Counted from the first letter of the stretch, positions 49,157 to 63,717 are shown. The stretch: 64,000 nucleotides of DNA from Spodoptera frugiperda (GCF_023101765.2 NC_064240.1:434001-498000); one strand, 5' to 3'. Numbers and translations: made by a program. Notes: generated from the sequence alone by a model not told the origin.

Positions 49157-50189
49157 ACTGGTTTGCACTTCTATACCGCACATAAATATCTAAAATTATG
49201 CAGCCTCGTGTTTTAAGACATCGGGTGATCATATATTAATGCTTAAATAAGGAAAATTAAAGAATATTAATGTGACATTCTCTAGTGGCCTTCGAATAAA
49301 AAAGGCGTTAATGCATCTAATGAATTTATAAAAAATACAGCAAGGAATGAGAATCCTAACAATATATTCAGTCATCTTTCGTCGTTTGTGGTAACTCGCA
49401 GATTCTCATGAAGACTATATTAAAATGGAAAAAAAGAAGACAATCAGCCAAAATTAACTTAAGTCGGCCACTATTTTCAATAGCTATGGTGTATTCGATA
49501 GATAATATCCTAAATGGACGGTAAAGAACTCATAATGCCTTTGATGTTACAACTATACTTGAGCTTAACTTGTTGTCATTGAGCGAAGTGCTTAATTGTT
49601 ATCACCTAAGTGCTACAAAAGGAATTATTCCATTAACAAACCTAGCATATCCTATGTTCAGTTTAAAGAAGACATTAGTCCCTTATAAGGACTCCAATAA
49701 ACAAAATTCGTAATCCTTTACGTATAAAATTATGTAATAATGTATACTGTATAAGTAAGTATGTATACCACCTGCTTTCCCATCACTGGACAATAAAACT
49801 TGTTCCCAACACAATAGAGCACGTTATGCAATGTGTTCTAGTTGACAAGCTGTATGTGTATCACTGCGATTACTATACAATATGTAACAAAGGATTATGA
49901 CACCTGTCTCTATGCAAACAAGTGTCAATACCTATTGTATAACAATTACAATAGGAAGAGCTTTGTCTCAATAGTTATGATTGCGATGATACCGATTAAT
50001 CGTCAATGATGATAGTTTATCGTCTTGTGAACTTTTGTGTCTTTAGTTCAACTCTTACCACCAGGTGCGTCGTCATACGTCTGCTTGACTACCAGCGTGT
50101 TTACAAAAAAACAGAAACCCGAAAATCTTTTGCAGATTGCAATGATTCCCGTGCGTACGACACGTTGCGTGAGATGTGGACAACGTAAC

Positions 50190-50320
50190 AGGTTACCGGG
50201 GCTCCGGCTCAAAGCAGAAGAAGGAACGGGGTGGTTTTTAGTCAATAAGAGTCTGACACTCCCTCTTGCCTCACCCAAGACGGGAGAAGACATTGAATGA
50301 TTGTCTCTCCTAAAAAAAGG
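50190..50320 (+). repeat. Interspersed repeat family A, copy 8
   Basis: Plus-strand copy from GGTTACCGGGGCTCCGGCTC to a short A-run; several substitutions in the TCATTGGATGATT end. Confidence 0.78.
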
Positions 50321-52419
50321 ATGCAATGATTAGCAAGAAGATATTATTATAAATGTTCCTCTATTATTGCGTAAAAACGACACGTTTTTATGGAATTGAC
50401 ATCTCTAGTATTAGTAAATATTTTCCCCTTTAACACGTGAAGTCGGAGCTGTATCTTTGCATTCTATTTCTGAAAGTGGAATCACCTTTTGTATTCACAT
50501 GATTGACGGCATACCTTCGCGCAGATTATATCATAAACCACTAAAACAACTACTTATTTGTTAATAACCAACACTTTGTGTTGTGAAATTAAATTCTCAA
50601 TAATTTATTTCGTATTCTGAAGTAAGTGAAGGTAATATCAACACGCTTGCATTCTTTGGCGAGGTAAGCAGATGTGTGCAAAGTGAAGTGCTATTGAAGA
50701 TAAACTCAAATCAGAGTTTAGCATTACGATTTTAATATTAGCTTTGAAGCTTAGCACTAATGAACACTTGAAAATTCGAGTTAGATAAATGGTATGATCC
50801 AATCACAAAATATGCACATTACGCCACATCCGATACTTTCAGAAAGGGTAACGAAACAGAGTCATTCAAATTTTGCAAAATCTATTACCTAAATTAATCC
50901 GATATAATAGCAGGCCTATTAAGTAATCTAATCACCAAACATATTTATCAATCCCAGGTCGACTGAACATTGCTTCACCTATCCGGCACTAAGGCTATCT
51001 GTGGTCAAATATATGAACTCCCACGCATACATTTATTTAACTATAAGATCTATAACAAACAATATGGAGTTGCGCTTGCGTTCGATCTCGTGAAAGCTTG
51101 ACATTTGCACTTGACTCATCCGAAATGCCACAGCAGTTTCGACAGTTAGGTGTCGCAAACGACTAACTGGTAATGACACGCGGTCTACACCTCTACACGG
51201 TTGATAGCGCTGTGATATATCACATCACTATCATTATCCATAATTGTCTATAATGCAGTATGCAGTTACAACTTATTATGTGTAACTATAATTTCACATA
51301 TTGATAGGACCAACTTAATAAGCATATAGTAATTTGTCATGAATCAATTGAACACAACTATTTATTTGCCTTTTAAGTTCACCATTATTAAGAATCACAC
51401 CCAATAACGTACCTTTTGTCCGAAATCAAAAGTTCAAGTCTCTCCCTCTTGTTCAGACAAACGGAATTTCAATACACTTAGAATTTCCGATACAATAATA
51501 CATAACTATCCAACTAATCAGATCCACGCACTTCCTCTCACCTTGATCAGATCGTACGTACCGACGCACGCGTGCCTCATTGCTATGCGCTGCACTTATT
51601 ACACAACGCATCAATATAACATGACAGCGACGGATTATAACATAAGTGTTGCCAATGACTATGACATTACGAGTACGATGCCAAGCTATGGCAGGACGTC
51701 TCTATTGCATCGTTCTTACGTATAAGGATTTATTGGCAAACTCACGTTGCTTAGCTATAATGTTGTTGCCATAATTGGTTTTTGCTTATTATTACGTTAA
51801 AATATCTGCTAAGTTGGTTTATTGATTGTAAGCGTTTGGTAATGTGAATCCTTGGGGTTGATTCTTGAGTTGAGATAAAATTAAGGCATTGCTTTTTAGT
51901 TTCATTTTCTTTGTAATTGTCCAAAGCTTTTTTTTAAGGAATAGGTGCCAAACGAGCATACTTTATACCTGATCTTAAGAGGACCTTGTATGAACAATAG
52001 CTGTGTATTGTAAAACTCTAAAAACTTTAATTTTTTGCTCAAAATAGATACCTAGCGAACCAAAATCCGACATATTATTATTATAACAATAAATATGCGT
52101 TACTTTATTATACCTCTTTGTCCCAAACCTGTCCAGCATCCGCAACCTTGGCCTATAAAACCTAGAAACCTATATAATTCGAGAACCAGTTTATTTAAGT
52201 GCTAATATAAAGATGAGCTCCCACGGTGTTCCATTTATATCAAATTAAATCGCTAATATATTCAAATGAGCTTTGTTAAGTATATGACAAATGTTCGTGG
52301 AATATTTGCCACACATTGTTATAATATCACGTCTGTTATGCCGTTAAGTATTATACACATACATATAGACCTATATCAAGCTGAATTCCAGCCTCCATAA
52401 AAGGCTTATTATTAATGAA

Positions 52420-52510
52420 AACCTTCAAAACAAAAAGCCAAAAAATATTATGCCAGATCCGAGATTCGAACACAAACACTATTGCTCGACAATCCCTCCT
52501 ACCAGCACCA
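52420..52510 (-). repeat. tRNA-derived SINE family C, degraded copy
   Basis: Weak reverse match: ATTATGCCAGATCCGAGATT followed by CGAACACAAACACTATTGC. Confidence 0.4.
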
Positions 52511-53084
52511 GACCAATAGAATAGGAAAATCTCCAAAACATTAAATTAGTCAAATATTTGGCAAACGTGACACATATCCCACACATTAGCAAATTCCACA
52601 ATATTAGTGAAAAGGACATATAATTCCAATGCAAATGTTATAAATGCCGGCTTAAAGGTTAATGTGTATGTTTTATATGTTCGCAACATACTTAGTGCTG
52701 GTCCAGTGTCTAATGACCCGCCTGCAAGGCTCCATCATGGCCGGTTTATACGTATGACCATAGAAATTACAGATAGCACGGCTAATGCATTAAATAAGGA
52801 CGAATAATTTACGTAAATTGAAAGCTGAATAAAGATGCTTTTCCATCAGAGATGTGGTATAAAACATTGCTATGGATGCGTTTGACTTCCATCAATCATA
52901 TTCATTGGTACACATATCTTAGCTCTGGTAAAAACGGACTCAGCTAAGCTATGTTTTTATATGGAAACATGCGTGCTTCTACGCGTGAGCTGCGCATCTT
53001 CCTCGCACATCTCCATAGTTTAGTATCAGTGGAAACGGTCACATAGTTTCACAGCCTAGCTATTACATCTACATAGCACAGGTG

Positions 53085-53105
53085 AAATAAATAAATAAAT
53101 AAAAA
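53085..53105. repeat. AAAT microsatellite
   Basis: Uninterrupted AAATAAATAAAT run of about 20 bp. Confidence 0.8.
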
Positions 53106-53407
53106 CACTACTCAATCAATGAGATATTCATCTGAGCATTCATAGAAATGCAAAATGACTCTCTTGACATTAAACATCCTTTAATTCAATACTCCAATGA
53201 ATATTAATTTCATCACTTTACATTTCTCCATAGACATTAAAACATTTTAAATACATCTTGAAATAAAGCAAAGTTATCAAATAATTATGTAAATGTTTTT
53301 CCAAATTATATGTATATCAAAATGCATTAATTGTATATTAATGAAGTTTGGAATGGATGTGATATGCAAACGCATTCATTCTAATTATTACATTTTATTT
53401 ATCTCTA

Positions 53408-53590
53408 ATCTTACTAATATTATAAATTCTATCTTGTTTGTGAGTTTGCGTGTATGTTTGTTACTCAATCACGTCAAAATGGCTGAAGGGATCGGGATGA
53501 AATTTGGAACAGGGGCAGGTTATGATCTGGAATAACACATAGGACTTTTATCCCCCGAAACCGCCGGCGAAGTCGCTGGCAATGCCAATG
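53408..53590 (-). repeat. Interspersed repeat family F, copy
   Basis: Reverse orientation: TACTAATATTATAAATTC, GTTTGTTACTCAATCACGTC, AATGGCTGAAGGGATCGGGA, GGAATAACACATAGGAC and GCCGGCGAAGTCGCTGG. Confidence 0.68.
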
Positions 53591-56500
53591 TAATTTTGAA
53601 AGTCGTTTGAGTTGTTATCTATGGGTTTAAGCTAAATTCAGCGTTTTATCCAAAGCCTTTTGATATGGCTCATTTTTATTAAATGTGGAAGCGTTGCAGT
53701 CCTCCTGGGTGGACCGATGACATCGTCAGAGTGGCGGGGCCCAATGGATGCAGATGACAAGCTGTCGTTCTACGTGTTGGTTAGCAACTAACTTCCAGAA
53801 GATAACGATATTTGAAGAGAAGCATACAATCAACTTACGACAGATTTATTCATTCAGTACGTGGTTTGTGATCAAGATAGCAAGGAATTCCCACACAATT
53901 ACATAAAACTTAGGTAATACTCAGTTTTACAATCATAATGTTCTCCTTTCTAAACATTACACATCATTTTAATGGAAAAATTTATTTCAACTAAACCAGT
54001 TATCCTTACAAACACACAAAATTATTTCCTGCTTCATATTTTTAGATCTGTGTAATATATATGTCGTATTCAAAATAAACCAGAAGCTTTACAAGTACGT
54101 ATTAGGATTATAACAATTAATATCAATATTTATGTTATATTTTAATGTTAAATTATGATAATTTTTCTATTTATTAGGAAGACTAAACACGGAAGGGAAT
54201 CTCAATCCTACATAAAACAAACAAAACTTAAAATAACATTAAAATCTCATATCACAATTGATATTATAAACGAGGCCTAAGATACTTGCCCTGAACAAAT
54301 TAATAGGGAGTAAAATCTTGTTGTAAAATTAAATGGTCGTTGAATACACAAGCTGTAAGGTACATCAGTCATTGTCAACACTCAATCTCATCACAGGCCA
54401 ACAAAGTTAATAATATACAATTAAAATAGGCACAAGACAGGCTGCCAGAGAGCCAGCCTATCATCATCAGCATCCAGCCCACACACATTGAGTAACGCGT
54501 CTCATTTCTACACTCCACCGCCATAACATAACCATACGAACTCAACAATCTCACTAAAATACCAATCAAAAAATTCTTCGCACATCATAAAACAATTTAG
54601 TTTCCGAATCTAGATTTTAAAAGCCTAGAACATAGAGTTCACAACCTTGCAAGCTTTCTAGCATATAGAAATACCATCAAATATGTTACAACACAATATA
54701 AAGGCTAAATCACACAGGTATGCCGCGGTTTCACGGCACGACGCGACGCGGCATCCGACACGTTCACCTTGACACGAACCTAATGTCGCGCATCTTTGCA
54801 TAATTAGATAAAAATAAAAAGTATAACTCGCGCTTAGATCGCGCGATTTGTTCTCGAGTACACTCGTCGACTGCGTGATTGTGTGTGTGCGCATTGACTC
54901 GTGCTGCACGGTCTTTTATTTATTTTTTTACCACACATTTATATAGGATGGTCAACAAATATGTACACAGAAATAAAAGAACTACTGATTATGGGACGTT
55001 CAATCCTCGAGTCACGAGAATTACAAGCATTACGAGAGATTAAAATAATTCTCCTCTTTAGGAAAAATAAAAAGTATTTGCCATTTTAAAATGGTCGTAT
55101 CTTATTTTTACTTATTATTTTTTTACATATCTCCGTTACAGAATTCTTTGCTCCTCTCTTACTCATTTACTCACTCATTGAATTTCAACTCTATAATAAT
55201 AATTAACTCGTAACCAACTCCATCTCGTGAGACATTGTACCCACACTCCAACAGTACGTCACCGCGTTGTCCGTTGACCGACGACACGACATCGACCGCC
55301 TACTCCGTGGCCTATGCTCATTTGGACGTTACCACATCACATACCACGTGGTCAGCTCGTTGCACACCTAATTATATGCTCGGTTACTTTATTATCGCCG
55401 TAAATAATATGTACAGGCTTAATGAACAAGATTCTCTGTCAGCATCACACGGCAATTACTTCTCTTTGTACACTCGTGAGTATCTAGTAAGTTGTACTGT
55501 TTGATTCTGTCTTAATTAATTACCTTTTACAGTTTCTGTATATTTGGAAATATGTTTTTGAGTAAATGTAAAAATCAATTAGATGATAAATGATAATAAT
55601 ATAAGTTGCTTCATTATAGTTCCTCATAGGTACATTCTGCATATTGCATTAAGATTATGAACTAACGCGCATCTACCGCACTTTACGAAAGCTATCGCTC
55701 CACACCTGTCCCTATATTGCAATACAAACATTACTAGCAATGCACATATTAACCTTTATTGCCCTCTTGAATAAATAAGTTTATTAATTCCAACATCATA
55801 AGATTACGACGCTAATAGTAGAAATATACATTAATTTTACCACATATTAGCTAATAGTCCCGTTGTGAAAATGGAGGAATAAAGTATCCGCAGATTCTGG
55901 GAGAAGTCCATCTTCCTATCCGCGATAAAATCGAAGTCCTCAACTACCAATCCAACGACCATTAAACTAAAGAGGTAATAAATATTTCAGCCATTGATAA
56001 ATCCTTTCTAAGTACAAACTAATTCACAATCATCTAAATCAGTATTCAAGTAGAGATCAAGAGGTTTTTATAAAACCATCACAATTTCTCAACTGGACGC
56101 ACACGCAAATTCTTAAATCAAAACATTGTGAAATGCTGTATTAACGTTAAGTGTGGGCCGATATTTATATAGCCTTTCATTGAGGAATTACCAAACAATA
56201 GTGATGGCCGGCTTAATATTATGTCACTCAGTTTATTGCTTAAATATTTAAGGCAATCCTTTAGTTGTCAAGTTAGAGATGGCAGTGCGCCCCGGGCCAA
56301 ACTGTTGAAATAACAAACAATGCGTGTCAACGCCGACTGATATCTGATCGTAATTATAGATTTGTGCAAATGACACAGACGCTATGGTGCGTCTGATACT
56401 TACGTAACGTGATATGATACGTGCTATTGTAATTATAACGCGGAGTGATAGCTCTTTCATTTGATTGTTGCATTGTGGCTAAATGTCAACATTCTTCTCA

Positions 56501-57525
56501 CTTTTGTTTGAGCTTGTCCTCATTTTATGCTTCATTTTACATCATCACTAAATGTAGAATATGTAAGTTTTGGTGTGTTATCATCTTTTGTCAAAGAATT
56601 TCCATGCCATTACCCCCTAATACAACATCATTAAATAGGCGTAAGTATTTTCGCCTACTAAATCAATAGATTAGTACTGTGATCAGCCATTAAGCAACAA
56701 ATTATGACATTATTATCAAGCAGACACAATAAGAATGCAAATAGTTTAATCTGCGATTGAAGGAAGTACTTGAATCAAATTCCGCAGTATATCGAACGTT
56801 TGCCCTTTGGATGAAGATGAGTTTGTTTGGACAGGGTTGGCAAAACCGATATTACTATGAAAACAATTATTTTAGACTTTAAAGTAGACAGCTATTGGAA
56901 AATATAAATAGTTTCGTAGTGAGCCTGTTTAACTTACAGCTAATCAACTCATTTATTAGTTTTCTAGTTTATCCCATTGTGGTAGATCAGGGCAAGTCGA
57001 ACTAATATATCTACATGCTATGACTATTTTCGGATAATATCAAATATCAAAATCCACCAATTGTAAGCCAAGTGAGGACACAATCAGTATTGGGTCATGT
57101 TTAATATATTTTGGTTGGTTAAGATCCACCTTCAGCCAGCCCTGCCCTGATGGTAGTCCGCTACATCCCACGACCCGCTGACACTCACGAAGTCATTATT
57201 TCGTCGCGAGGACCTGCATACCAGCCGTGATTGTTGCACGCGCACGCCCATCTATTTGTCTAGCGCCTCGCTCAGACCTACCAGAGTGTTAGTGATGCAT
57301 TGTGAACCCATACTTCAAGTGTCAAGGATGATGGTGTGGTATTCTTCCTGTAAATATAGTTGTAGTGACATTCTTTGTTGAAAAATCCCATGAACTTATA
57401 TACACTACCCACTGAACTTATATACACCACTAAACTTGGGATTGGAAAGTAATAGAAAAAATCGTCATTAATTTCTGTAAGTATTCGTTACTGCTGCTTT
57501 CTTTAACATTGCCCTATGATTGCTA
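53591..57525. other. Gene-free stretch
   Basis: AT-rich with one CpG-rich patch at 54715-54880 (ATGCCGCGGTTTCACGGCAC, ACGACGCGACGCGGC) and another at 57120-57320. No exon structure or product can be supported. Confidence 0.45.
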
Positions 57526-57611
57526 ACATTGTGATTTCAGTTCTCCTATGTCACTACATAGGAGAACTGAAATCACAATGTCACTACATAGGAGAACTGA
57601 AATCACAATGT
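57526..57611. repeat. Triplicated 26-mer: inverted pair plus direct third copy
   Basis: A 26-nt sequence (ACATAGGAGAACTGAAATCA...) stands inverted at 57526-57551 and direct at 57556-57581 and 57586-57611. All three match perfectly and are separated by CACT spacers. Confidence 0.95.
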
Positions 57612-59320
57612 CATTTACATATGTTTTCTGACCAATGCGCCAATCACAACAACTTAAATATTGTAACAACCGTATAGTTCGCTAATAGCGGCATTAATAA
57701 GATTTTAAACCATGTATTTCTCATCAGAGAAGTTAAAAGCTTTCAATAAAAATATTAGTCACAAATCTGTAATACCCGTATATGATTCAATGAGAAACAT
57801 CTCAGGACATACGTCAGTGACCCTGACCTTCCGACTCCCACGGACCTCACGCTTCCATCCTTTGTTCGAAAGGAACGACCTGATTGTGACGGGTAATTCA
57901 GGTGCACGAGGATGACGTCATCGAACTATATTGCTTGACATATCACTTAGGTAGGTCGACACTATAGAGCATAGAAGCTCGAGTTCTATTCCCGGATCTA
58001 CACTTTGGAACGAGCAAAATTTCACTAGAGGACTGACCGACAGACAGACTTTTGCTTTTTTTATATTTTAATATTTGTTTTGACGCTCAAAATTGCCATC
58101 CCGGTCTTTTTTAAATAAATAATTTTGATTTTGACTTTGGATCTGCCAAAGGTATTCGAAGTTAGATTTGTTCGAAAAGTGTCGGGAATCCTGGAATTGA
58201 GTTTAGGATATTATAAAAGGCTCACATTATATTTAAATTACGTGGGACTCATAAAAAGACTGATGGTTTGCACGTAATATACCCTTTCTCTATTCCGTAT
58301 GGGAATAAATACTTATTATTATATAATATGATGTTATATGTTGACATATCAAATGAGATCACAGCCTTATTTTAATGTCAAGTTGACCTATATTGAAGTA
58401 CCACTTGAAATTCTATGAAATCAATATAAATATCCTCCATGGTTTCGTTTTTGTAGTAAAACCACAAATTGTGTTCAATTCCTGTAACACCTACTACAAG
58501 GCTTCAGTGGTGTATTTCCCCGAAGGCATTCAAAAGCATGTTTTTTACCGATTACATATTTTTTAAGCATTAAAATCAATATTTTTTATCCTTTGTATTT
58601 GTTGTCCTTCTTGTATACAAAAGAAGCGAAGATATTTTCAGTTTGATTAATTTTCTCATAAATCACTTAAATGATTTTGATAAAATGTTACATAGAGTAA
58701 ATTAAGTAACAACTGAAAAAAAAAATAGTAATGAGCATTATTAGCAGCGAGTATACCCAGAAAAACAATAACTACTACAGTACGAGTTTATTACGTTTAA
58801 AGTAAATCGAAACGAGAGTGCGTTCGGCGCTCTAATAGGCCGGCTCGAATAAACCAATCAATTAGAGCACCACAAACTCATACTAAGGGTGCCGTACAGA
58901 AATCAGGACCACCTTACTAACAACTTACATCTAATCCCCCTACACATAAACCAACACTCCACTAAATCCATATCATTATCTAAATAAAAGTAACGACATC
59001 TGCCCCTCCTGTACAAAGTACAAAGACAGTCAGCTCGCTTTGTGCACGTCACGCGTGCGACAGATCAAAGCAGACAATCAGCTGGTGATTGCCGCCTTGC
59101 CACTGACAACGATGCTAATCTACGAGTGACATTTAGTGCGTGTGCTGAGGAAATGATACAAGTGTTAGTAGAAGACAGATCTGTACTGTTTACGTGGTAG
59201 GGATAATAAAAAAGAAGGATACATCAAGTGTCATGTCATGAGTTAAATTGACCAACAAACCTCTTCCCAAAATCAAGACAAATCTCAAACTTTGTGATAC
59301 CACGAATCACAGAAAATCAA

Positions 59321-59520
59321 TGTGTGTGTGTGAGGTTACCGGAGGCCCAATTGCCCCCTTCCCAATCCCCGATTCCCCAACAACCCTTAAATTCCTAACC
59401 CCCAAAAGGCCGGCAACGCACTTGTAATGCCTCTGGTGTTTCAAGTGTCCATGGGCGGCGGCGATTGCTTACCATCAGGTGATCCGTCTGCTCGTTTACC
59501 GGCTTGTTCCATAAAAAAAA
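59321..59520 (+). repeat. Interspersed repeat family B, copy 6
   Basis: Plus-strand copy starting at the GAGGTTACCGGAGGCCCAAT part and ending CGTTTACCGGCTTGTTCC with an A-run; close to the family consensus. Confidence 0.8.
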
Positions 59521-59578
59521 CTTACATAAACTGCAGGGAACTATTAGGAAAACCCCTGATGACAACATTTTTATTTAA

Positions 59579-60282
59579 GACTAGCTTTTGCCCGCGACTT
59601 CGTTCGCGTGGAATAGTGACTTCCGGCAAATTTTTGGTTTTAACCACACAGTTCCCGATCTCGCGGGATCTCTTCAAAAATGAGATGTGGAAGATATTCC
59701 AGGGAACTCTTCAAAAATCAACATAATGAGCTCTGCGTTTGAATTTAATAGATGTATACTCACTTAGGGCATTGAAAAAATAGTTTAAAAACGGACTTAA
59801 ACTAACTTAAAACTAAAGAAAGCTACGAATTACGAATTTATAACAATTAAAAAAGAAACTATATTACAACCTATCCTCTATGCTATAATAACCAAGCTTA
59901 AACTAAATAATTTAAAAGAAACGACTTAAATCTAATCTAATTAAAAAAAAAATTAACTTACAATTTTATTAAAAAAACTAACTACAGTAACTACTAATAA
60001 TCGATATCAAACTAAACCTACGTTAAATAGTTTAACCAAAAAACCAGGAAAACCCAACAAATAAACTTATTAATTGACAAATACAACGAAACCAATTTAG
60101 AATATACGAAACAGCAGGACCACTACAGACAAATAATCATACGACTGATAATACACTTTTTCTACGATAGTACCGAAGCGCTCGGCCGATACCCAACCAA
60201 ATGAATGTAACGAAACCATAGCGCGATCTATTTCGATCCCAACGCCATCTATCGAGGATAAAGACAACTTGGATTATTTATT
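59579..60282 (+). repeat. Dispersed repeat starting at CTAGCTTTTGCCCGCGAC
   Basis: The first 170 bp (CGCGACTTCGTTCGCGTGG, ATCTCGCGGGATCTCTTCAA, GGAAGATATTCCAGGGAAC) are a repeat I recognise from many lepidopteran genomes. The following 500 bp, AT-rich and then GC-mixed (GCGCTCGGCCGATACCC, CCATCTATCGAGGAT), may belong to the same element. No open frame. Confidence 0.5.
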
Positions 60283-60581
60283 TATACTCCGTTCGGGCAT
60301 TTTCTTTGTACTAAAAGTTTAATTATATTGATATTATTTTTTTCATACCTTTTTACTATTTATTTACTTTTTTCGATGAATTAAAACAATAACATGAACC
60401 GAAGTCGTGTAACGATCGACATAGAATTATCTATACTCCGTTAGAGCATTTTCTTTGTACTAAATGTTTTATTATATTGATATTATTTTTTTCATACCTT
60501 TTTACTATTTATTTACTTTTTTTCGATAAATTAAAACAATAACATGAACCGAAGTCGTGTAACGATCGACATAGAATTATT
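60283..60581. repeat. 149-bp direct tandem duplication, two units
   Basis: Units 60283-60431 and 60432-60581 both run from TATACTCCGTT through TTTCTTTGTACTAAA and CATGAACCGAAGTCGTGTAA to GATCGACATAGAATTAT. They differ at only a few positions. Confidence 0.9.
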
Positions 60582-61074
60582 TATAAATAGTTAATTTCTT
60601 ATTTTTATTTTTTGATTTTTGAAATAAAAATATATCTATGTCCTTTCTAAGGTTCTAAACTATATTGGGGTCACTAGTTCACGGCCGCTGGCGTTGCGTG
60701 CTCGCCACAAATATTCATAAACAACGAATTATTTAGTAATTAGATACATTTCGTATGTACTGCGAACGTCCAGTTAATGTTACATTGCTGAACTTTAGCG
60801 GTGTGTGAGGCGCCATGATTACAGTGTTCAGTTAATTTTGTTATAAATGCAATTTGTAGTTTAATTCAAGTTAGCTTCTGTAGTGGTTAGGTTTCACATT
60901 GTCAATGTCTATTACGATGGACAGTAAAGTGAGTCTATTCTAGTCAGTAGATGTACAACTAACCTAAACTAAACATGAAACAGTAACCTAAAACTTTACT
61001 ATTTAAGTACACTTTTAATAACTGTCTACCTGTGGAACTGTACAAAAGTATTAGTACTCTATACTTAATATGTA

Positions 61075-61230
61075 AAGCTGAAGAGATTGATTGTTTGAAT
61101 GCGCTAATCTGCGAAACTACTGGTCTGATTTGAATAATTGTTTATGTGTTGGATAGTATATTTATCGAGGACGATTACGATCAATAAGAGCCGACCAGAA
61201 CAGATGAAACCGCGCGGTAGTAGCTAATAC
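61075..61230 (-). repeat. Interspersed repeat family F, copy
   Basis: Reverse of the 12699 type: GCTGAAGAGATTGATTGTTT, AATGCGCTAATCTGCGAAAC, ATTTATCGAGG and TGAAACCGCGCGGTAGTAGC. Confidence 0.62.
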
Positions 61231-62850
61231 ATCTTTTATAATAAAACTTTTAAGCAAAACAACAAAACTTCAAAATAACATTAACAAGAACAATTCAAAT
61301 CACCCAAAATCCGTAGACAACAGTTTTTACATCGTTACCTAGTTCCCAGGACACGCTAACTTTCCTACTGTAGGTGGAAAGTTCCACCGATACTGTGTAT
61401 ACTGTGTACTCTGGTGTCGAGCGGTGCCGGGTAACATGCACCGTATGTCGGGCTCCGGACCTTTTTGCACCGCCACGTGGAGCCCGAGTGTTATTAGATT
61501 CCCAACTTTACATGAGAGGTAAAAACTACCAGGAGGGGACGCCTGAGGACGGAGTCTGCACGTGTGACTTCTTGTTGCTTTACGTTTATTGCAGTTTTTT
61601 GGTTGTTATTTAGTGATGTTATGGCTGTGTATTTATCGGTTAATAAGAGATTTAATCGATTAATGAGAGTCCTTAGAGACCTTTGTCACTAAACTTTAGT
61701 TGTAACTTTTACTGAAAAAAGCATTACAAAGTTAAATTATTAACCGATAATCTAAAACATCATAAAAGGTTTGAAATACTTCACAAACTTTTAGAGTTGT
61801 TAAAACAAAAACTTCTATATCTCCTCATATCTATTACAAGAGCAACTATCCTTAAAATTCCTCCCCACAAACATGGCATAACAAAAACTATAACCGTACC
61901 TACCTGTCCCCTACCTCGTATCATCTCACAGTAAACCATAAACACGCCATAACAGCCCTAAGTCAGGAATGATGGAGGGTCAGACCGTGGCTATAAAACT
62001 TATGAATTTATGGGAAAAAAACACCATCCACTATTGTGTGCGGATGATAGGTGATGCATAGTTTTTCATAAACAACGTTATTGGTCACTTGTGCCCGAAA
62101 TATATTTGTTTGGTAATGCTTTCGACGTAATGATGACCAAATAAAAGCATATTGAGTAGGACATTACGAAACTAACTTCGATTCTATTTCGGTATTATTT
62201 TGTGACATATATGACGTCATTAGTTATTGGAAATATATGTATTATGACAGGTATTATATATATAGCTATCTTAGGTGGTAATTACAAATCCTACTCTAGC
62301 TTACTTAGATACTATTAAGAGGCCAATGATGGGAACTGACGACGTTCAGCCATTTACTCTAGCAATGGAAAGATGACATGATTATTTCATTAAAAAATCC
62401 TACTTTTATCCACAATGTACCAGTCTTACACACAAAAAAATACATACATACATAGAAACTGTAAGCAAAATGAACATTAATCTAAAGTAGGCAAGAAGTC
62501 CGCGGCGAGAGCACTTAGCATAAATCTAGAAGAAAATAAAAACAAACGTGTGTAGTGTTAGTAATAAGTGTCAAAATACAGCAGTTAATTCTTCGCGAGG
62601 TGGCTGACTAACGAGCCTCGCTGAAACATTGCGCCGCACTCGTACTGCTACTCAAGCTATGCTATAACTAGTACACTCATGTTCAAATACTCAAACACCG
62701 CTCAATTTTACGATGCTCTCAAAAATAGTTTTGTCACTACAAATACTTTGTAAAATGATAGAGATAGCACAATGGTTAATTTCAACTTCAAACTGAGTGG
62801 CATTGCAGTATTCGCATTCCATTATAACTCAAAACGTAATAAAATTATTG

Positions 62851-62935
62851 AATTAACTAAGTAAAAGCTCTACTAGTTTCAAGCTACAACGGGAATCTTA
62901 TTGATGTGAGTGAGTGATGTGTCATGAGTCTCTCA
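62851..62935. repeat. Family I fragment
   Basis: AATTAACTAAGTAAAAGCTC followed by TACTAGTTTCAAGC; the remainder is unlike the complete copy. Confidence 0.45.
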
Positions 62936-63717
62936 GTTATTTCATGAGAGTAAGCATCTCATCTTTTCTTCCTGAAACGTCTTTCACTTTTTTAGTTTTA
63001 TGGTAGTTCATATTTAGTATAGCCTAGTATATTTGTCGCTCATGTTGTAATACGGTCCTAAGTCCACGCTCACCGCTCACAAAGCAATAAATAAGCGAAG
63101 AGACAACACCTTGTTAACTGGAAATAATTAACGACGGAAAAATAACGCTGCCACTGGACGGCCGGCTTTATTGTCTTATGCTCCGATGAGCTTTACATAT
63201 TTTTCTATTAATTCTATTTTGTAGACTATTTCGATGGCACTTCTCTTTATTTATTTTTCACTTAACTACTCTGTATGAATACAGACAGATACTTATGTTA
63301 TTTCACTGTGTTTATTTTGAACAATCCTCTTATAAATTGGTTGGATAAGAATTTTTTACTAATTTGGTTTACCTAGATATTTGTTACCTTAGTCCGAAAT
63401 CGGGCATACATTTAAGATAGCCATGTTAAATATAAGTCATCCTGAATAACGTTAAGCAAATAAGCTGTAGTTTCTATAAACTTAAAACTTTGTTGTATCG
63501 TACGTCATGAAAATGCATCATTTACTCAACATGACTAACATTTTCCTTTCGTAAAATAAATGAATTTGTAAAATGTTCCGCGCGCAACATTCAGTTCATT
63601 TTCCTCGTTCGTACAATAGCTAATCTCCCCACATATTCAGTCGAGCACACATCTCAAATAACGAAATGAGGCTACACTATAATTATTACAAGGAACTTTT
63701 CAACCTCACCCGTGAAT

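Larger units (their letters stand above)
50321..53407. other. Gene-free stretch
   Basis: Only a degraded SINE and a microsatellite are seen; the short frame at 51543-51725 is GC-richer than its surroundings but has no recognisable product. Confidence 0.45.
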
